From: Cytophagaceae bacterium
GTDB lineage: Bacteria > Bacteroidota > Bacteroidia > Cytophagales > Cyclobacteriaceae
Assembly (NCBI GenBank): GCA_006969745.1
Contig: CP030886.1
Coordinates: 3,569,234 to 3,633,233 of the forward strand
Length of the DNA stretch: 64,000 nt
Direction of reading: 5' to 3'
In this document: piece after piece, positions 43,434-52,012 of the stretch
Numbering within the stretch: the first letter of the stretch is position 1
Layout of the letters: each line of letters opens with the position of its first letter
Position numbers and translations under genes: made by a program
The notes under the pieces: model-generated
Databases searched by the model: none
Told to the model about the DNA's origin: nothing
Seen by the model: only the letters and a program-made list of their open reading frames with translations

Positions 43434-43447
43434 ATGATTTTTATCAA
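43434..43447. promoter_or_regulatory. FNR-like operator before the universal stress gene
   Basis: ATGATTTTTATCAA contains a perfect TGAT-N4-ATCA dyad and matches nine of the ten defined bases of the FNR box TTGAT-N4-ATCAA. The symmetry continues outward as TGATTTT and AAAATCA at overlapping positions. It sits 60 bases before the universal stress start. A Crp/Fnr protein whose recognition helix carries E-x-x-S-R is encoded elsewhere in this window. Confidence 0.5.
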
Positions 43448-43507
43448 AATCAAACGATGCATGTCATTTTATAGTTAAATTGGGAGTGATAAAAACAATC
43501 AAAACAG

Positions 43508-44353
43508 ATGAAAAGAATATTAGTACCATACGATTTTACAAGAGTTTCAGAGCACGCATTGGACTTTGCTTGTCAGATAGCTGATAAAGCCAAAAGTGAG
43601 ATCATGCTACTAAATGTTATAGAACACCCAACAGCTGACTCGTTCAAAACATTAGGTATGCAAAATGTAGATCCGATGGAGCAGCTCTATATCAAAAAAA
43701 TGTATGAAACTGTTCAAAATAAACTTGCAGATGTGGTTACCGCTGCAAAGTATTCCGATGATTTGATTACCACCAAGATACAATTAGGAAATCCATTCAA
43801 TACGATCATTGATCAGATAGTAGAAGAGAAGATGAGTCTATTGGTAGTGGGTACCGAAGGTGCAGAAGGATTGAACGAATTCTTTGTTGGGTCTAACGCT
43901 GAGAAGATTGTGCGCAAGTCCACATGTCCGGTCATTACCGTCCAAAATCAATGTCAACTTGAACCAATAGAGAAGATAGTATTCGCTTCAGATTTCCAGC
44001 ATACAGACGATGGGTTTGTTGCAGAATTGAAAGATATGCAGCGAACATTCGGAGCACAGTTAAATATTGTAAAAATCAATACACCGGCAAGTTTCACGTC
44101 TACAAGACATGATACGAAGCAAATGGAAGAGTTCGTAAAGAAGTATAGTATTGAGAATTACACCATCGACATCTACAATTATAAAAATGAGGAAGATGGC
44201 ATCATTCATTATGCAGAAGATATCCAGGCTGATATGATTGCATTGGGAACACATCAGCACAAAGGAGTCGGACATTTTCTTGCTGGCAGTATTGCAGAAG
44301 ATGTTGTTAATCACTCGCAATTCCCTGTGTGGACCACTCACCTAAATGACTAA
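43508..44353 (+). CDS. Tandem universal stress protein
   Basis: A 281-residue protein of two Usp domains (about 1-148 and 150-281). Domain 1 starts KRILVPYDFTRVSEHALDF and ends GTEGAEGLNEFFVGSNAEKI, with the G-x2-G-x9-G-S type ATP motif; domain 2 has GTHQHKGVGHFLAGSIAEDV and PVWTTH, a more diverged site. Universal stress proteins in Bacteroidota often belong to low-oxygen responses, and an FNR-like box stands upstream. The next gene starts 3 bases after its stop, suggesting one transcript with the WD40-caspase gene. Confidence 0.92.
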   Translation: MKRILVPYDFTRVSEHALDFACQIADKAKSEIMLLNVIEHPTADSFKTLGMQNVDPMEQLYIKKMYETVQNKLADVVTAAKYSDDLITTKIQLGNPFNTIIDQIVEEKMSLLVVGTEGAEGLNEFFVGSNAEKIVRKSTCPVITVQNQCQLEPIEKIVFASDFQHTDDGFVAELKDMQRTFGAQLNIVKINTPASFTSTRHDTKQMEEFVKKYSIENYTIDIYNYKNEEDGIIHYAEDIQADMIALGTHQHKGVGHFLAGSIAEDVVNHSQFPVWTTHLND

Positions 44354-44356
44354 AAC

Positions 44357-47300
44357 TTGAAAATAATTCATTGTATTATATTCTTTCTGAGCCTCTGTAT
44401 CGCAGAGGCTCAATCTTTTCAGGCGGTCATACAAAAAGGGCATGGTGAGGCTGTGAAAGCAGCATCAGTAACACCCGATGGTCAACTGCTAATCACAGCA
44501 AGCAGGGACAAAACTGTTAAAATTTGGGATGCAATTTCAGGCAAGGAAATTAGATCGCTGATCGGGCATGATCATACAGTCAATGCCTTCGCCCTATCAG
44601 GAAAATTACTCGCATCTAGCAGTGCTGATGGCACAGTAGGTCTGTGGAATATTGAATCAGGGGAGATGCTCTGGCAAAGTCAAAAATTCAGGGATTATGT
44701 GACATCCGTAGCATTTAGTCCAGATGGAAAATCGTTGGCAGTCGGAAGCTATGCAGATTCTATTTCCATTTTTCGAGTGACAGATTATCAGCTTCAAAGA
44801 AAAATAAAGGCAAACGCTGATCGTGGTGTAGGCTATGGAGTAAGTGTTAAGTTCAGCCCGGACGGTCAATACCTCGCAATAGGAGAAGACAACCGAATGT
44901 CAAGAATCTACTCGACAGACGATTGGGCCTTAAAATATGAATTCAAGCCTGAAAAAGGCTACTGTGGAGGATGTGGCACGCTTACAGCTATCCGTGGTGA
45001 TGAGCTATTAAAGCTTTCAAACGGAATCACATTTACGAAGTATGACCTGACGAACGGAAATAGAATATGGGAGAGTACACGTGAGTTTAGAGACATTGCT
45101 TCTGTTGATTTTCATACATCAGGTGAGTACTTTCTGGCGGCCAATGAGGATTCTGTCTTTCTGTATCAAAACAAAACTGGCCGCTTGATCAATAAGTGGA
45201 GTTTTGATGCGGAAATCAACGATGCGGCCTTTCATCCCAATGAAGAGTTAATTGTAACAGCTGTTGACAAAGTAGTAATTGTAACTGACTTTTCAGGAAA
45301 TGAAATTAGACGCTACGATGGTATTTTAAACCGATCCAGCACAGGCCTGGATTACGATCTTGGGAGCTATTGGGAGCACTATATTGCCAAGTGGGTAAAG
45401 TATAAGCCAGCGAGGTATTTAGACGAGCAATCTATTTTCATTGGAAAAACTGGTAATAAAGCGCGCAAGTGGAATGTGAAAAATGCCTCAATAGCCATGG
45501 AGTATTTGGGACACACCAAGGGAGTCTTATGCTTTGAGCGAATCAGTGAAAATGTTGTTGCTTCCGGAGCTGGTGATGGCCGTATTATCATATGGGATGA
45601 AAAATCAGGTAAAGTTTTAAAGGAAATAAAGGCTCATCGTGAACCCGTATTTGATATCGAGCTCAGTCATAACGGTAAATTGCTGGCAAGCACTGCCTGG
45701 GACGGCGTGATCAGCCTTTGGAATACCGAAACTTGGGAGCGGTATAATTACATCTACAACGAAGGATCTTCAACTTATACCTTAAGCTTCACTGAAAACG
45801 ACGCCTATTTAGCTGTTGGGATGCTCGACAAGACACTGAAGCTATGGGAAATTGAAACGAAGAGGTTTGTAAAGGAGTTTGTGGGACACACCAATAATGT
45901 AACCTCAATTGAAATTAATGGAAATGAAATTTTGTCGACCAGCTGGGATGGTTCGATTATCCTCTGGGACCTCTACAGTGGCCTGATTAAGCAGCGTTTT
46001 TTTGCTGAAAAATCAGTGTTTGGAGCTTCGGTGATAGGAGACCAAATAATCACAGCAGGAGCGGACCGACTCATAAGTTTTTGGGATAAGAACTCTGGAA
46101 AAAAAGTAGCTGTCCTGGCAGGGCATCAAGCTGAGATCAATGGCTTGAATATCTCCAATAATCTTCTGATGACATCAGATGTGGATGGAGTGACTAAGTT
46201 TTGGGATTTAGCTGAGAAAAAGGAGCTTTTTGAACACATTCAGATCGGCAAAAATGATTGGATGGTTAAAACTCCGGACGGCTATTTCGATGCTACAGAT
46301 GATGCCATCTCTACCATTCATTTTGTGCGTGGAATGGAAGCAGTAGGAGCTGATCAGCTAATGGATGAATTCTATGTACCGGGGTTGGTTGAAGATATCT
46401 TCAGCTCGAAAAGGGCAGGTAAAAAGTCGATGGGAAATTTGCTTGATCAGGATCCACCTCCGGTCTTGAAACTTTCAGGCTTGGTCCAGGCCGAAACGGC
46501 TAAATTATATCTCAAGGCTGAAGATAAAGGTGGAGGCATCAAAGAGGTCAGGCTCTTTCACAACGGTAGAAGAGTTTCTTTAGAGCCGCAAATTCAAAAG
46601 GTCAGATCAGATAAAAATGCCAGGATTTATTCAATCGAATATCCTTTGGTAGCAGGCCATAATGAATTTACGGCAACAGCTTCTTCTGATGCAAACCTCG
46701 AGTCAAACAAGGCTTCAGTGACTTTATTTTCTGATTCTAAAGTACCTGGTAGCACCTGTCACATTTTGGCTGTAGGAATAAATGAGTATCAAAATAAGTC
46801 GCTCAATCTCAACTACGCCAGAACGGATGCTTTTTCATTTGCCGAGCAAATGAAAAAGCAAGGGAGTCAGATTTATTCAAATGTGGTTTTACACCAAATT
46901 TTTGATCGTGAAGCCACTAAGGAAAACATATTGAAGAAGGTAGATGAGTTGAAGGATCAAATCTCAGTTAATGATGTATTTGTGTTCTATTATGCTGGTC
47001 ATGGTAGCATGATTGATGGCAAATTTTTCCTTGTCTCCTCCAGTGCCAGCAGGCTGTATGATGGTGATAAGATGGATGAATATGGAATAGAAGCCACTCA
47101 ACTACAGCAGGCAATGCTGGACATTAAGGCCTTAAAACAACTCATTGTAATGGATGCATGTCAGTCTGGTGGTTCGGTGGAGGTGTTGGCCCAGCGTGGA
47201 GCACCGGAAGAAAAGGCGATTGCTCAACTTTCACGTAGCTCAGGTATTCATGTGATGGCTGCAGCCGGTAGCGAACAATATGCTACCGAATTTGAATCAC

Positions 47301-47512
47301 TTGGACACGGATTATTTACCTATGCGTTGCTCAAAGGTCTGGCAGGGGCGGCAGACGGAGCTCCCAAGGATGGAAAAGTGACTATTTATGAACTCAAAGG
47401 CTATCTGGATGATCAAGTGCCCGAATTGAGCATTTTGTATAAAGGCAGTCCACAATATCCACACACCTTTTCCAGAGGCCAGGATTTTCCAATAGTGATT
47501 GTTGAAGATTGA
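44357..47512 (+). CDS. Exported WD40-repeat protein with caspase (C14) domain
   Basis: A 1051-residue protein starting at TTG 44357, with a signal peptide (IIHCIIFFLSLCIAEAQ). Residues about 25-640 hold many WD40 repeats (for example KTVKIWDA, SVAFSPDGKSLAVGS, DKTLKLWE, GSIILWDL). A linker region with TPDGYFDATDDA follows, and the caspase-like domain (about 790-1051) has His882 in FYYAGHG and Cys935 in MDACQSGG, so the catalytic pair is intact. It should be a periplasmic or surface cysteine peptidase cutting after Arg, Lys or Asp; the target is unknown. It follows the universal stress gene by 3 bases. Confidence 0.9.
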   Translation: MKIIHCIIFFLSLCIAEAQSFQAVIQKGHGEAVKAASVTPDGQLLITASRDKTVKIWDAISGKEIRSLIGHDHTVNAFALSGKLLASSSADGTVGLWNIESGEMLWQSQKFRDYVTSVAFSPDGKSLAVGSYADSISIFRVTDYQLQRKIKANADRGVGYGVSVKFSPDGQYLAIGEDNRMSRIYSTDDWALKYEFKPEKGYCGGCGTLTAIRGDELLKLSNGITFTKYDLTNGNRIWESTREFRDIASVDFHTSGEYFLAANEDSVFLYQNKTGRLINKWSFDAEINDAAFHPNEELIVTAVDKVVIVTDFSGNEIRRYDGILNRSSTGLDYDLGSYWEHYIAKWVKYKPARYLDEQSIFIGKTGNKARKWNVKNASIAMEYLGHTKGVLCFERISENVVASGAGDGRIIIWDEKSGKVLKEIKAHREPVFDIELSHNGKLLASTAWDGVISLWNTETWERYNYIYNEGSSTYTLSFTENDAYLAVGMLDKTLKLWEIETKRFVKEFVGHTNNVTSIEINGNEILSTSWDGSIILWDLYSGLIKQRFFAEKSVFGASVIGDQIITAGADRLISFWDKNSGKKVAVLAGHQAEINGLNISNNLLMTSDVDGVTKFWDLAEKKELFEHIQIGKNDWMVKTPDGYFDATDDAISTIHFVRGMEAVGADQLMDEFYVPGLVEDIFSSKRAGKKSMGNLLDQDPPPVLKLSGLVQAETAKLYLKAEDKGGGIKEVRLFHNGRRVSLEPQIQKVRSDKNARIYSIEYPLVAGHNEFTATASSDANLESNKASVTLFSDSKVPGSTCHILAVGINEYQNKSLNLNYARTDAFSFAEQMKKQGSQIYSNVVLHQIFDREATKENILKKVDELKDQISVNDVFVFYYAGHGSMIDGKFFLVSSSASRLYDGDKMDEYGIEATQLQQAMLDIKALKQLIVMDACQSGGSVEVLAQRGAPEEKAIAQLSRSSGIHVMAAAGSEQYATEFESLGHGLFTYALLKGLAGAADGAPKDGKVTIYELKGYLDDQVPELSILYKGSPQYPHTFSRGQDFPIVIVED

Positions 47513-47524
47513 ATAAACAAATAT

Positions 47525-47893
47525 TCATTTAAGCTTAATTGTCCCATTTCTATACAAATCCAATCCTTGATTTAGCAGCAAATTGATAATCTCGATCGGT
47601 AGGTCGTCGAAAGGATTAATTCGAAGTATTTTCATTCGAGCTCTTGAACCAACCTCGAGATTCGGATGGCTCAGATGCTTGCCTTCTACAAAAAGGATGT
47701 AGGGCTCACCTGTCTTTTTATCAACCCATAAGTAACAAAACATTTTCCCTTTGTAACAGAAACAAGGCATGCCATACTTCCTGGTTTCAGTCACATTGCT
47801 ACTCAAACCCATGATGATATCCCGAAGGGCAAGAAGACAGCTTTTATTGGGTTCGCCTTTGCTTAGATAGAAATTTTCTAACCCATCAATCAT
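47525..47893 (-). CDS. DUF1801 family protein
   Basis: A 122-residue small soluble protein of the DUF1801 (YdhG-like) type. Family words are LRDIIMGLSSNVTETRKYGMPCFCYKGKMFCYLWV in sequence (split here for length: ETRKYGMPCF, KGKMFCYLW) and EVGSRARMKILRI. The family's function is not known. It begins 11 bases after the stop of the response regulator gene and may be transcribed with it, but nothing suggests a role in signalling. Confidence 0.82.
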   Translation of the reverse strand: MIDGLENFYLSKGEPNKSCLLALRDIIMGLSSNVTETRKYGMPCFCYKGKMFCYLWVDKKTGEPYILFVEGKHLSHPNLEVGSRARMKILRINPFDDLPIEIINLLLNQGLDLYRNGTIKLK

Positions 47894-47904
47894 AACATAT
47901 CTCT

Positions 47905-48579
47905 TTACACTTCCAAGATATATCCTTTACCATGCACATTGGTAATCTTTACGTTGGGATCCGCTTCCAGGTATTTTCGAAGTTTTGAAATGAACACATC
48001 CATACTTCTCCTCTTAAAGTAGCTATTGTCACCCCACAATGCGTGCAGTATATAATCACGTTCTACAAGATCACCCATATCAGCACAAAGCATCTCAAGC
48101 ACTTTGCTCTCTTTTTGAGTTAGATGAATACTTGTTTCATCCTTTGAAAGTACCTGATTTTTAGCATGAAAATCAAAACTCCCAATCGTAAAATGTTCAT
48201 TGTAGGCATTACTCTTTACACTTCTTCTCAAGACTGCACGTATCCTGGCAATTAGCTCTTCCTCATCTACAGGCTTTACGATGTAATCGTCACAACCCGC
48301 TTTAAAGCCTTTTAGCTTATCAATTTTCATTGACTTGGCAGTGAGAAAGATTAAGGGTGTTTCCGGACTCAAATTTTTGATGGTCTCTGCCAGAGAAAAA
48401 CCATCTTTTTTTGGCATCATCACATCAAAGACACATATGTCAAAAATGCTTTTCTTAAATTCTGAAAGGCCTTCTTCTCCATCTTTTGCCCAAACCACCT
48501 CAAAGTCATGCATTTGTAAATACTCTTTTAGGATATACCCTAAACTATTATCATCTTCTACAAGGAGTATTTTATTCAT
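47905..48579 (-). CDS. OmpR/PhoB-type response regulator
   Basis: A 224-residue two-component regulator. The receiver domain (1-120) has Asp9/Asp10, phospho-acceptor Asp52 (CVFDVMMPKKDG), a Thr in IFLTAKS, and Lys in YIVKPVDEEEL. The OmpR-type winged helix (about 130-224) has HLTQKESKVLEML, RDYILHALWG, RSMDVFISKLRKYL and VHGKGYIL. It overlaps the kinase gene by 4 bases, so the two are a cognate pair. Proteins of this type bind direct repeats with about 10-11 base spacing, exactly what is found upstream of the kinase gene. Confidence 0.95.
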   Translation of the reverse strand: MNKILLVEDDNSLGYILKEYLQMHDFEVVWAKDGEEGLSEFKKSIFDICVFDVMMPKKDGFSLAETIKNLSPETPLIFLTAKSMKIDKLKGFKAGCDDYIVKPVDEEELIARIRAVLRRSVKSNAYNEHFTIGSFDFHAKNQVLSKDETSIHLTQKESKVLEMLCADMGDLVERDYILHALWGDNSYFKRRSMDVFISKLRKYLEADPNVKITNVHGKGYILEV

Positions 48580-49868
48580 TTGGTAAATGGTAAATAGATT
48601 TTGAATTCGCTGCCTTTTCCCGGCTCGCTATTTAGTTTGATATACCCATGGTGTAGCTCGACTATGCGTTTTACATAACTCAGTCCTAGGCCAAACCCCT
48701 TTACATTATGAACATCACCTTTCTGCGCTCTATAAAATTGATCGTAGATGAATTTTTGAGTGGTTTTATCTATTCCAATTCCGTGATCTTTGATAGTAAG
48801 GATGATACCTGCTGCATCATTTTCAGTTGCAATTTCAATTCTTGGAGGTTCGTCTGAATACTTCTGAGCATTGTCAATCAAATTAAAAAGTGAATTGCTC
48901 AGGTGGGTTTCATCAGCCAATATCTCATGTTTTTGAGCCTCTAGCTTCATTTCAATCACACCTTCGTTTTGTTCAATGATCATTTTGAATCCGTCAGATA
49001 CGTTTTTGATTAGCTCGTGTAGGTCAATTTTCTTTTTGTCCATGTTCAGGTTGCCAGTATCCAGCATAGCCATCTGGAGTATCTTATCTACCTGACCCTG
49101 AAGGCGCCTGGATTCATTGCTAATGATGTCTGCATAACTTTCCATTTTCGAGGTTTCATTACGCTCACCCGATTCGCGAATGGATTTGGCAGCCAATGAA
49201 ATGGAGAAAATCGGAGTCTTAAATTCATGAGTGAGGTTATTGATAAAGTCTCGCTTAAGGTCAGAAAGCTTACGTTGCTTTCGAATGGTATAGATTGTGT
49301 ACCAGAATGAAGAAACAATCACCACGATAACTAAAAAGCTTGCACGTAAAATACCTGCGGAATCTCCAATTAAAACCTCATCCTTATTGGTGTAGGTCAT
49401 GGAGATGTCAAGCGTATTATTTAAGACCATGCAAAAGCACATGTGATTATCCGTCTCTTTAAGCATATCTACTCGAGGCAATTCCGATCGATGCGTACGA
49501 TGAATGATGCATCCGTATTCCCCGGAAATAAAACCATCTACCTTGTAGTCAAGGTCTGGATAGTTGAGAGACATTACCTCGTCAAGACCATTTTTTAGAA
49601 TGATTTGAAGTGAATCCGAAGGATTTGAGTCATTTGTAAATTCGAAGGTGCCGGTGCCTCTGAATTGATTTGTGAATTTTGCTAAGTCAGCATTGAACAT
49701 CATAATGTCGTAAAGGTCAGATAGAATTCCGGCGATGGAAGATTCCATCATAGTTTGATTCTTCTGGATGTCTCGCTCTACTATCTGAAACTGCATAAAA
49801 AGCAGTACACCAAGTGAACTTATGACAATCAGGAATAAGGCGGCAAGCTTGTACTTACTGATTTTCAT
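48576..49868 (-). CDS. Sensor histidine kinase with cysteine-containing periplasmic domain
   Basis: A 430-residue membrane kinase. It has TM1 (about 9-27), a periplasmic sensor (about 28-172) with Cys120, Cys144 and Cys146 (EYGCIIHR, HMCFCMVL), TM2 (about 173-195), then HisKA with His214 in NLTHEFKTPIF and the HATPase with LFNLIDNAQKYSDE, KDHGIGID and VKGFGLGLSYVKRI. There is no HAMP domain. The three cysteines could allow redox, thiol or metal sensing, an inference from residues only. The promoter region faces the sulfur operon, with six regulator half-sites between. Confidence 0.93.
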   Translation of the reverse strand: MKISKYKLAALFLIVISSLGVLLFMQFQIVERDIQKNQTMMESSIAGILSDLYDIMMFNADLAKFTNQFRGTGTFEFTNDSNPSDSLQIILKNGLDEVMSLNYPDLDYKVDGFISGEYGCIIHRTHRSELPRVDMLKETDNHMCFCMVLNNTLDISMTYTNKDEVLIGDSAGILRASFLVIVVIVSSFWYTIYTIRKQRKLSDLKRDFINNLTHEFKTPIFSISLAAKSIRESGERNETSKMESYADIISNESRRLQGQVDKILQMAMLDTGNLNMDKKKIDLHELIKNVSDGFKMIIEQNEGVIEMKLEAQKHEILADETHLSNSLFNLIDNAQKYSDEPPRIEIATENDAAGIILTIKDHGIGIDKTTQKFIYDQFYRAQKGDVHNVKGFGLGLSYVKRIVELHHGYIKLNSEPGKGSEFKIYLPFTK

Positions 49869-49911
49869 TCTGTGTTCAAATTAAGTGCTTTTAGCATTTA
49901 CAGCACATTAA

Positions 49912-49969
49912 TTAACGTTTCCTTAACTCTTTTAACGTTTCCTTAAGTGTGTTTAACGCGCGCTTAACG
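49912..49969. promoter_or_regulatory. Six TTAA(C/G) half-sites, likely response-regulator binding array
   Basis: TTAA(C/G) begins at 49912, 49923, 49932, 49943, 49953 and 49964: spacings 11, 9, 11, 10 and 11. The first two pairs form an exact 15-base direct repeat, TTAACGTTTCCTTAA, at 49912 and 49932. Such direct repeats at about one helical turn are the normal target of OmpR/PhoB-type regulators, here three pairs in a row. The array lies almost midway, 43 bases from the kinase start and 44 bases from the sulfur operon start, so it could control both. Confidence 0.68.
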
Positions 49970-50013
49970 CTATCGTCTTCCGCAAAGTCGTAAACTGCAT
50001 GAAAAAATAATTC

Positions 50014-50907
50014 ATGAAAAAGCTCAATCTACTCTGGCTATTGTTTTTGGCATCACCTGTTTTTCTAATTGCCCAGCAGTCTGACATCCTGATCGATGCA
50101 GATTGGTTGTTAGGAAAAATAAATGATGATAATGTAGTAATCCTTCATATTGGTGCGCAAAATGATTTTGATAAGGAGCACATTCCCGGTGCTCGGTTTG
50201 TTTCACCCGGCGACTATACCTATGATGATCGAGAACGCAATATTGTTTTTGATCGGCCGGAAGATGCGGTATTGAAATCCTACGTTGAAAGCCTAGGTAT
50301 AAGTAATGATACAGAGGTGGTTATATATACACCTGTCAATTGGATTCCGCTGGTGACACGACTTTATTTCACCTTCGATTACTTAGGGCATGGCAATAAA
50401 ACCTTCATTCTGGATGGCGGATTGGTAGCATGGAAGGCTGCTGGTGGTAAGGTCACTACTGAGTCATCAAAGCCAGAGCCGGGAAAGTTTCAAATAACGC
50501 CAAATCGAAAGCTTTTAGCAGATACTGAGTATATGAAAGCGAGTATCGAAGACGATAACAATACCATTATTGATTGTAGGTCTGAAGCTTACTTCAACGG
50601 GATCAAACCAACACATGGAGCAAGAATTGGGAGAATACCAAGCGCAAAGAATATTCCTTATACAAGCCTTTATGAAGCATCAGATATCGGAGCATATAAA
50701 TTCAAATCACTCAGTGACATTGAACAGATATTTAAGAATCAAGGACTCAATAACACTGAACCATTGGTGCTTTATTGCCACATTGGTATGCAGCTTACTG
50801 TGGTGTATACTGCTGCCAAAATGCTGGGCTACAAAAACTTGAAAATGTACGATCCATCCTTCAACGTATGGGGAAAAGATGATTCACTACCTGTAGCTCA
50901 GGATTGA
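50014..50907 (+). CDS. Exported rhodanese-type sulfurtransferase
   Basis: A 297-residue periplasmic sulfurtransferase with a signal peptide (NLLWLLFLASPVFLIAQQ) and two rhodanese domains (about 25-145 and 165-295). Only the second has the catalytic cysteine, Cys255 in LVLYCHIGMQ; the first has YTPVN at that place, as is normal for tandem rhodaneses. CRSEAYFNG and HGARIGRIPSAKNIPY are typical. It should move sulfane sulfur, for example from thiosulfate, to an acceptor. It is first of a six-gene run and overlaps the next gene by 4 bases, which encodes a sulfur importer half. Confidence 0.93.
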   Translation: MKKLNLLWLLFLASPVFLIAQQSDILIDADWLLGKINDDNVVILHIGAQNDFDKEHIPGARFVSPGDYTYDDRERNIVFDRPEDAVLKSYVESLGISNDTEVVIYTPVNWIPLVTRLYFTFDYLGHGNKTFILDGGLVAWKAAGGKVTTESSKPEPGKFQITPNRKLLADTEYMKASIEDDNNTIIDCRSEAYFNGIKPTHGARIGRIPSAKNIPYTSLYEASDIGAYKFKSLSDIEQIFKNQGLNNTEPLVLYCHIGMQLTVVYTAAKMLGYKNLKMYDPSFNVWGKDDSLPVAQD

Positions 50908-51428
50908 TGTCACATAAACCTAAACCATACTGGAATCCCTATGTCTCTGGAGTCGGCCTGGGGCTTGTATTACTCGCTGCATTCGTAGTAATGGGAAGAG
51001 GAATTGGAGCATCAGGTGCGATGACATCTCTTGTCGCAGCTGGCGTGCAATCCATTTCAGACAGGCATGCGGAAGCGAACGCATTTTATGTCGGATACCT
51101 TGGAGACGGCACAGTACACCCATTAAAAGATTGGCTCGTCTTTGAAGTAATAGGTGTATTGATTGGAGGTTTTATCTCAGGCAAAATGGCGCATCGGGTG
51201 AAGATCAAAGTGGAGAAAGGGACACTGATATCAAATAGAAAACGATTCATGTTTGCATTTGGAGGTGGAGTTATCATGGCATTTGGCACAAAGCTCGCTC
51301 GCGGCTGTACCAGCGGTCAGGCACTCACAGGAGGAGCCATGATGAATGTCGGAAGCTGGCTTTTTATGATCGCATTATTCATTGGAGCCTACGCCATGGC
51401 AGGGTTTGTAAAACGGCTTTGGATATGA
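50904..51428 (+). CDS. YeeE/YedE-family sulfur transport protein, first half
   Basis: A 174-residue membrane protein with about four helices, homologous to half of TsuA/YeeE, which imports thiosulfate-type sulfur compounds. It starts KPKPYWNPYVSGVGLGLVLL and has the cysteine motif KLARGCTSGQALTGGAMM, where the Cys in GCTSG is the expected substrate relay residue. Two-part YeeE/YedE importers (PmpA/PmpB-like) are known. The next gene overlaps by 4 bases (ATGA), so the two halves should be made together. Confidence 0.9.
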   Translation: MMSHKPKPYWNPYVSGVGLGLVLLAAFVVMGRGIGASGAMTSLVAAGVQSISDRHAEANAFYVGYLGDGTVHPLKDWLVFEVIGVLIGGFISGKMAHRVKIKVEKGTLISNRKRFMFAFGGGVIMAFGTKLARGCTSGQALTGGAMMNVGSWLFMIALFIGAYAMAGFVKRLWI

Positions 51429-52012
51429 ATGGACCATTTTACGATTATGGTTGGATTGGTGAGGAAGCCAGTCTTCTTTTCGCGCTTGCGATTGGTGTTG
51501 CTTTTGGATTTTTCCTGGAACGAGCAGGACTTGGAAGTGCCAAAAAACTATCCGCACAGTTTTATTTCAAGGATTTGACAGTCTTTAAAATGATGTTCAC
51601 TGCGATTATTACCGCGATGCTGGGCGTGTTTTGGCTAAACTGGACAGGTCTTTTGCATTCCGATATGATTTATCTGACACCTACTTATGTCTGGCCTCAG
51701 GTAATTGGAGGGCTTGTATTCGGGATAGGATTCATTGTGGGCGGATACTGCCCGGGTACTTCTTGCGTGGCTTCTTCCACTGGAAGTTTGGATGGTGTAA
51801 TGAATGTTTTCGGATTCCTAACAGGAATACTCATTTTCGGAGAGGTTTATCCATGGATTGAGGGTTTTTATTTATCTGGTGATTTGGGCCAGATCACATT
51901 TGCACAGCTAATAAGAGTACCGGAAGGTGTGGTCGTTTTTGTACTTGTCATTGTTGCGCTTCTTGGGTTTTGGCTTTCTGAAATTTTGGAAAAACGATAT
52001 GCGAATGGATAG
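51425..52012 (+). CDS. YeeE/YedE-family sulfur transport protein, second half
   Basis: A 195-residue partner of the previous protein, from the ATG that overlaps its stop. About five helices are visible, with GVAFGFFLERAGLGSAKKL, GIGFIVGGYCPGTSCVASS split by the motif YCPGTS, holding two cysteines that match the sulfur-relay Cys of this family. Together with the first half it should form one sulfur-compound channel. Its end overlaps the start of the second rhodanese gene. Confidence 0.9.
   Translation: MNGPFYDYGWIGEEASLLFALAIGVAFGFFLERAGLGSAKKLSAQFYFKDLTVFKMMFTAIITAMLGVFWLNWTGLLHSDMIYLTPTYVWPQVIGGLVFGIGFIVGGYCPGTSCVASSTGSLDGVMNVFGFLTGILIFGEVYPWIEGFYLSGDLGQITFAQLIRVPEGVVVFVLVIVALLGFWLSEILEKRYANG

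Noticed and set aside
49912..49969. TTAAC repeats as a CRISPR or phage-like array
   Set aside because: Units are only 15 bases with 5-6 base gaps, lie in a short promoter gap and there are no Cas genes; regulator sites explain them better.
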